Shown: positions 5,900-7,533 of the stretch, piece after piece
Layout of the letters: each line of letters starts with the position of its first letter
How positions within the stretch are numbered: the stretch's first letter is position 1
DNA from: Thalassospiraceae bacterium
GTDB taxonomy: Bacteria; Pseudomonadota; Alphaproteobacteria; Rhodospirillales; Magnetovibrionaceae
DNA: 7,533 bases
Assembly: GCA_030637205.1 (NCBI GenBank)
Contig: DAOVVL010000082.1
Location: 1 to 7,533, forward strand
Reading direction: 5' to 3'
The notes under the pieces: model-generated
The model's database searches: none
Seen by the model: the letters and a program-made list of their open reading frames with translations, nothing else
Told to the model about the DNA's origin: nothing
Made by a program: the position numbers and the translations under genes

Positions 5900-7063
5900 T
5901 CAGGCTTTCAGAAGCGTTTCTGCCAACCGGGTCCAGTAGGCCGTACCCAGTGCCAACATGTCATCATTGAAATCGAAGTGCGCGTTGTGCAGCTTGGGGC
6001 AGTCGGGATCAGTTCCGGTGCCCAGCCAGGCGTAACTGCCGGGTTTTTTCTGCAACATGAAGGCAAAATCTTCGGCACCCATGCTGGGTGTCGGGTTGCG
6101 CTCAACCTTTTCCTCGCCGATCAGTTCCGCCATCACATCGGCGCACTGGCTTGCCGTTTGTGCTGTGTTGATGGTCGCCGGATAGCGCTGGGTGTAGGTA
6201 TTTTCCACCGAACACCCCAGCGCCATGCCGACGCCTGATGAAATGTCGCGGATCCGACCTTCCAACTTTCCCCCCAGTTCCGGGTTGAACCAGCGGGTGG
6301 TGCCGCGAAGCACCACCTGATCGGGGATTACATTCCAGGTATCGCCGCCGTGAATTTGCGTAACCGTCAGCACACAGGCGTCCTGTGGGTCGGCTTCACG
6401 GCTGGAAACGGTTTGCAGGGCGGTCACGATCTGGGCGGCGGCCACCACCGGGTCCACGCCAAGGTGCGGCATGGCCGCGTGAACGCCACGGCCCTGAACC
6501 GTAATTTCAAAGGTGTCGAACGCCGCCATCATTGGCCCCGGGCCAACGGCCATGGTCCCTGCGGGCATCGATGGCCAATTGTGCAGGCCGTAAATTTCTT
6601 TGACGGGGAATTTGTCAAACAGGCCCTCGTTTACCATAACACCGGCGCCGCCCTCATTTTCTTCGGCAGGCTGAAAGATCAAGACTACCGTGCCGGAAAA
6701 GTCCCTGGTTTCTGCAAGCAACTTTGCCGCCCCCAATAGCATGGCGGAATGGCCATCGTGGCCACAGGCGTGCATCTTGCCGTCGATCTTGGAGCAATGG
6801 GTGAAGGTGTTGAGCTCCTGAATGTTCAAAGCGTCCATGTCGGCACGCAGGCCGATCGTATCGCCGTCACCATTTGTCAGCACCCCGACAACCCCGGTGG
6901 TGGCGAGGCCCCGGTCAACTTCAATGCCAAAGCTTTCAAGTTGGGCGGCAATAAATTTTGCGGTTTCAAATTCCTCGAACGCCGTTTCAGGGTTGGCGTG
7001 CAGGCGATGGCGCCAGCTTATCATCTCATCTTTAAGGGCGCTGGCGCGGTCGATGGCGTTCAT
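5900..7063 (-). CDS. M20D-family amidohydrolase (hippurate hydrolase / N-acyl amino acid hydrolase type)
   Basis: This 387-residue cytoplasmic metallohydrolase is predicted to cleave an amide bond of N-acyl or N-aryl amino acids, as hippurate hydrolase (HipO) and IAA-amino acid hydrolases do. The dinuclear metal-site residues of the family are visible: C100 and H102 in HACGHDGH (98-105), E134/E135 in QPAEE (131-135; E134 probable catalytic base), H161 in GLHNWP, and H362 in NAHFDFND, plus MGAEDFAFML (328-337). The dimerisation (lid) domain spans about 182-290 and contains VQGRGVHAAMPHLGVDPV. The length is typical and all key residues are present. The ATG has AGGAG 8 nt upstream. It is convergent with the NIPSNAP gene, and its stop lies 42 nt beyond that gene's stop. 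It follows the EamA transporter gene by 76 nt on the same strand. The exact acyl substrate cannot be assigned. Confidence 0.93.
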   Translation of the reverse strand: MNAIDRASALKDEMISWRHRLHANPETAFEEFETAKFIAAQLESFGIEVDRGLATTGVVGVLTNGDGDTIGLRADMDALNIQELNTFTHCSKIDGKMHACGHDGHSAMLLGAAKLLAETRDFSGTVVLIFQPAEENEGGAGVMVNEGLFDKFPVKEIYGLHNWPSMPAGTMAVGPGPMMAAFDTFEITVQGRGVHAAMPHLGVDPVVAAAQIVTALQTVSSREADPQDACVLTVTQIHGGDTWNVIPDQVVLRGTTRWFNPELGGKLEGRIRDISSGVGMALGCSVENTYTQRYPATINTAQTASQCADVMAELIGEEKVERNPTPSMGAEDFAFMLQKKPGSYAWLGTGTDPDCPKLHNAHFDFNDDMLALGTAYWTRLAETLLKA

Positions 7064-7139
7064 GGTGGAAGCTCCTGGGAAACGGTTTGTGTCGACAGCT
7101 TAGCGCAATAGATATGCAGGGGTGAAGGTTTCAGTTCGA

Positions 7140-7533
7140 TCACGTCGCCCGCTTTTTGAAAACGCTGCTAAAATACAGAAGAATACCGCCGACAATCAGC
7201 ACCAATCCTGCAAGGGTAATGTCTGCAAACGGTTCACCCAGCAAAACGGCGGCGCCGACAAAACCGACAACCGGAATCCCCATTGACGCCATGGCCGTAG
7301 ACGTGGCGGGCAGTTGCCTTGCCGCCGTCAGGTAGGCCCAAAATGCATAGGCCGAGGCCACCGGACCGACGTAAAACAACATGGCGGCCAGTTGCCAACC
7401 CATTTGCTGGCGGGGTGCGCCATCGATCAGCAGTGCCGCGCTCAGCAAGCAGCCTGCGCCCAGTGACATTTGCCACGGCAAAAGCTCAAGATGGGGGCGC
7501 GTCCAGTTGTGGGCGCGAACGTGCATGATGACC
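7140..7533 (-). CDS. EamA/DMT-superfamily transporter, C-terminal part (5' end beyond window)
   Basis: The open frame enters from the right edge without a stop and ends at TGA 7140-7142, giving about 130 C-terminal residues of a protein usually near 300 long. It shows one EamA repeat: RAHNWTRPHLELLPWQM, then hydrophobic helices in MSLGAGCLLSAALLI, AAMLFYVGPVASAYAFWAYL, STAMASMGIPVVGFVGAAVLL and ITLAGLVLIVGGILLYFSS, with a basic tail FKKRAT. The segment AYAFWAYLTAARQLPATSTAMASMGIPV is characteristic of this family of inner-membrane metabolite/drug transporters. The internal Met at 7526 is not taken as the start because the frame and homology run on past it. It lies upstream of the amidohydrolase on the same strand, so it might move the amidohydrolase's substrate or product; that link is only positional. 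Confidence 0.88.
   Translation of the reverse strand, partial: VIMHVRAHNWTRPHLELLPWQMSLGAGCLLSAALLIDGAPRQQMGWQLAAMLFYVGPVASAYAFWAYLTAARQLPATSTAMASMGIPVVGFVGAAVLLGEPFADITLAGLVLIVGGILLYFSSVFKKRAT

Noticed and set aside
5858..5905. Candidate bidirectional terminator between the convergent NIPSNAP and amidohydrolase genes (GCCTGAA at 5874-5880 with TTCAGGC at 5899-5905, and CCGCC/GGCGG).
   Set aside because: The stems are short (7 and 5 bp), the loop is 18 nt, the two pairings interleave rather than nest, and there is no real T run on either side. One arm also overlaps the amidohydrolase stop codon.
7064..7139. A promoter for the amidohydrolase in the 76-nt gap.
   Set aside because: No -35/-10 pair with acceptable spacing was found, so read-through from the EamA gene is equally possible.

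Overview
The window looks like a chromosomal segment of a Gram-negative bacterium, most likely an alphaproteobacterium. The evidence is moderately high GC (mid-50s by eye), tightly packed genes, a twin-arginine binding-protein leader, TTGACG-type -35 boxes with degenerate -10 boxes, and proteins that read like Rhodospirillales/Rhizobiales homologues. The taxonomic call is inference. No RNA genes, insertion sequences, CRISPR arrays or phage genes were seen, and no gene shows a frameshift.

Left part (1-4506, all minus strand, so transcription runs from high to low coordinates). This is one apparent operon. It encodes a Tat-exported family 1 solute-binding protein, two MalF/MalG-type permeases, a MalK/UgpC-type ATPase, and, only 12 nt further on, the first 19 codons of a CoxM/XdhB-type FAD subunit of a molybdenum hydroxylase, cut off by the window edge. 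A strong GC-rich hairpin separates the binding-protein gene from the permease genes, where it could raise binding-protein output over the membrane parts.

Middle part (4507-5899). A TetR-family regulator (minus strand) is transcribed divergently from a small NIPSNAP-family gene (plus strand). Two near-identical perfect palindromes with core GTCGTCA-AY-TGACGAC lie in the two intergenic regions: one upstream of the transporter operon, one between tetR and the NIPSNAP gene. In both places the palindrome contains a TTGACG -35 box spaced 17 bp from a candidate -10 on the minus strand. This is the architecture expected if the TetR protein represses both itself and the transporter operon, and probably the NIPSNAP gene too. 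Together these genes look like a substrate-inducible uptake-and-oxidation locus whose substrate cannot be read from the sequence.

Right part (5900-7533, minus strand). A complete M20D-family amidohydrolase (hippurate hydrolase/IAA-amino acid hydrolase type) lies downstream of the C-terminal part of an EamA/DMT-family membrane transporter that runs off the window. They may be co-transcribed across a 76-nt gap. No copy of the TetR palindrome was found near them, so they look like a separate unit, convergent with the NIPSNAP gene.

There is no gene-free stretch longer than 300 bases. The largest gap (4507-4730, 224 nt) holds the operator and promoter of the transporter operon.
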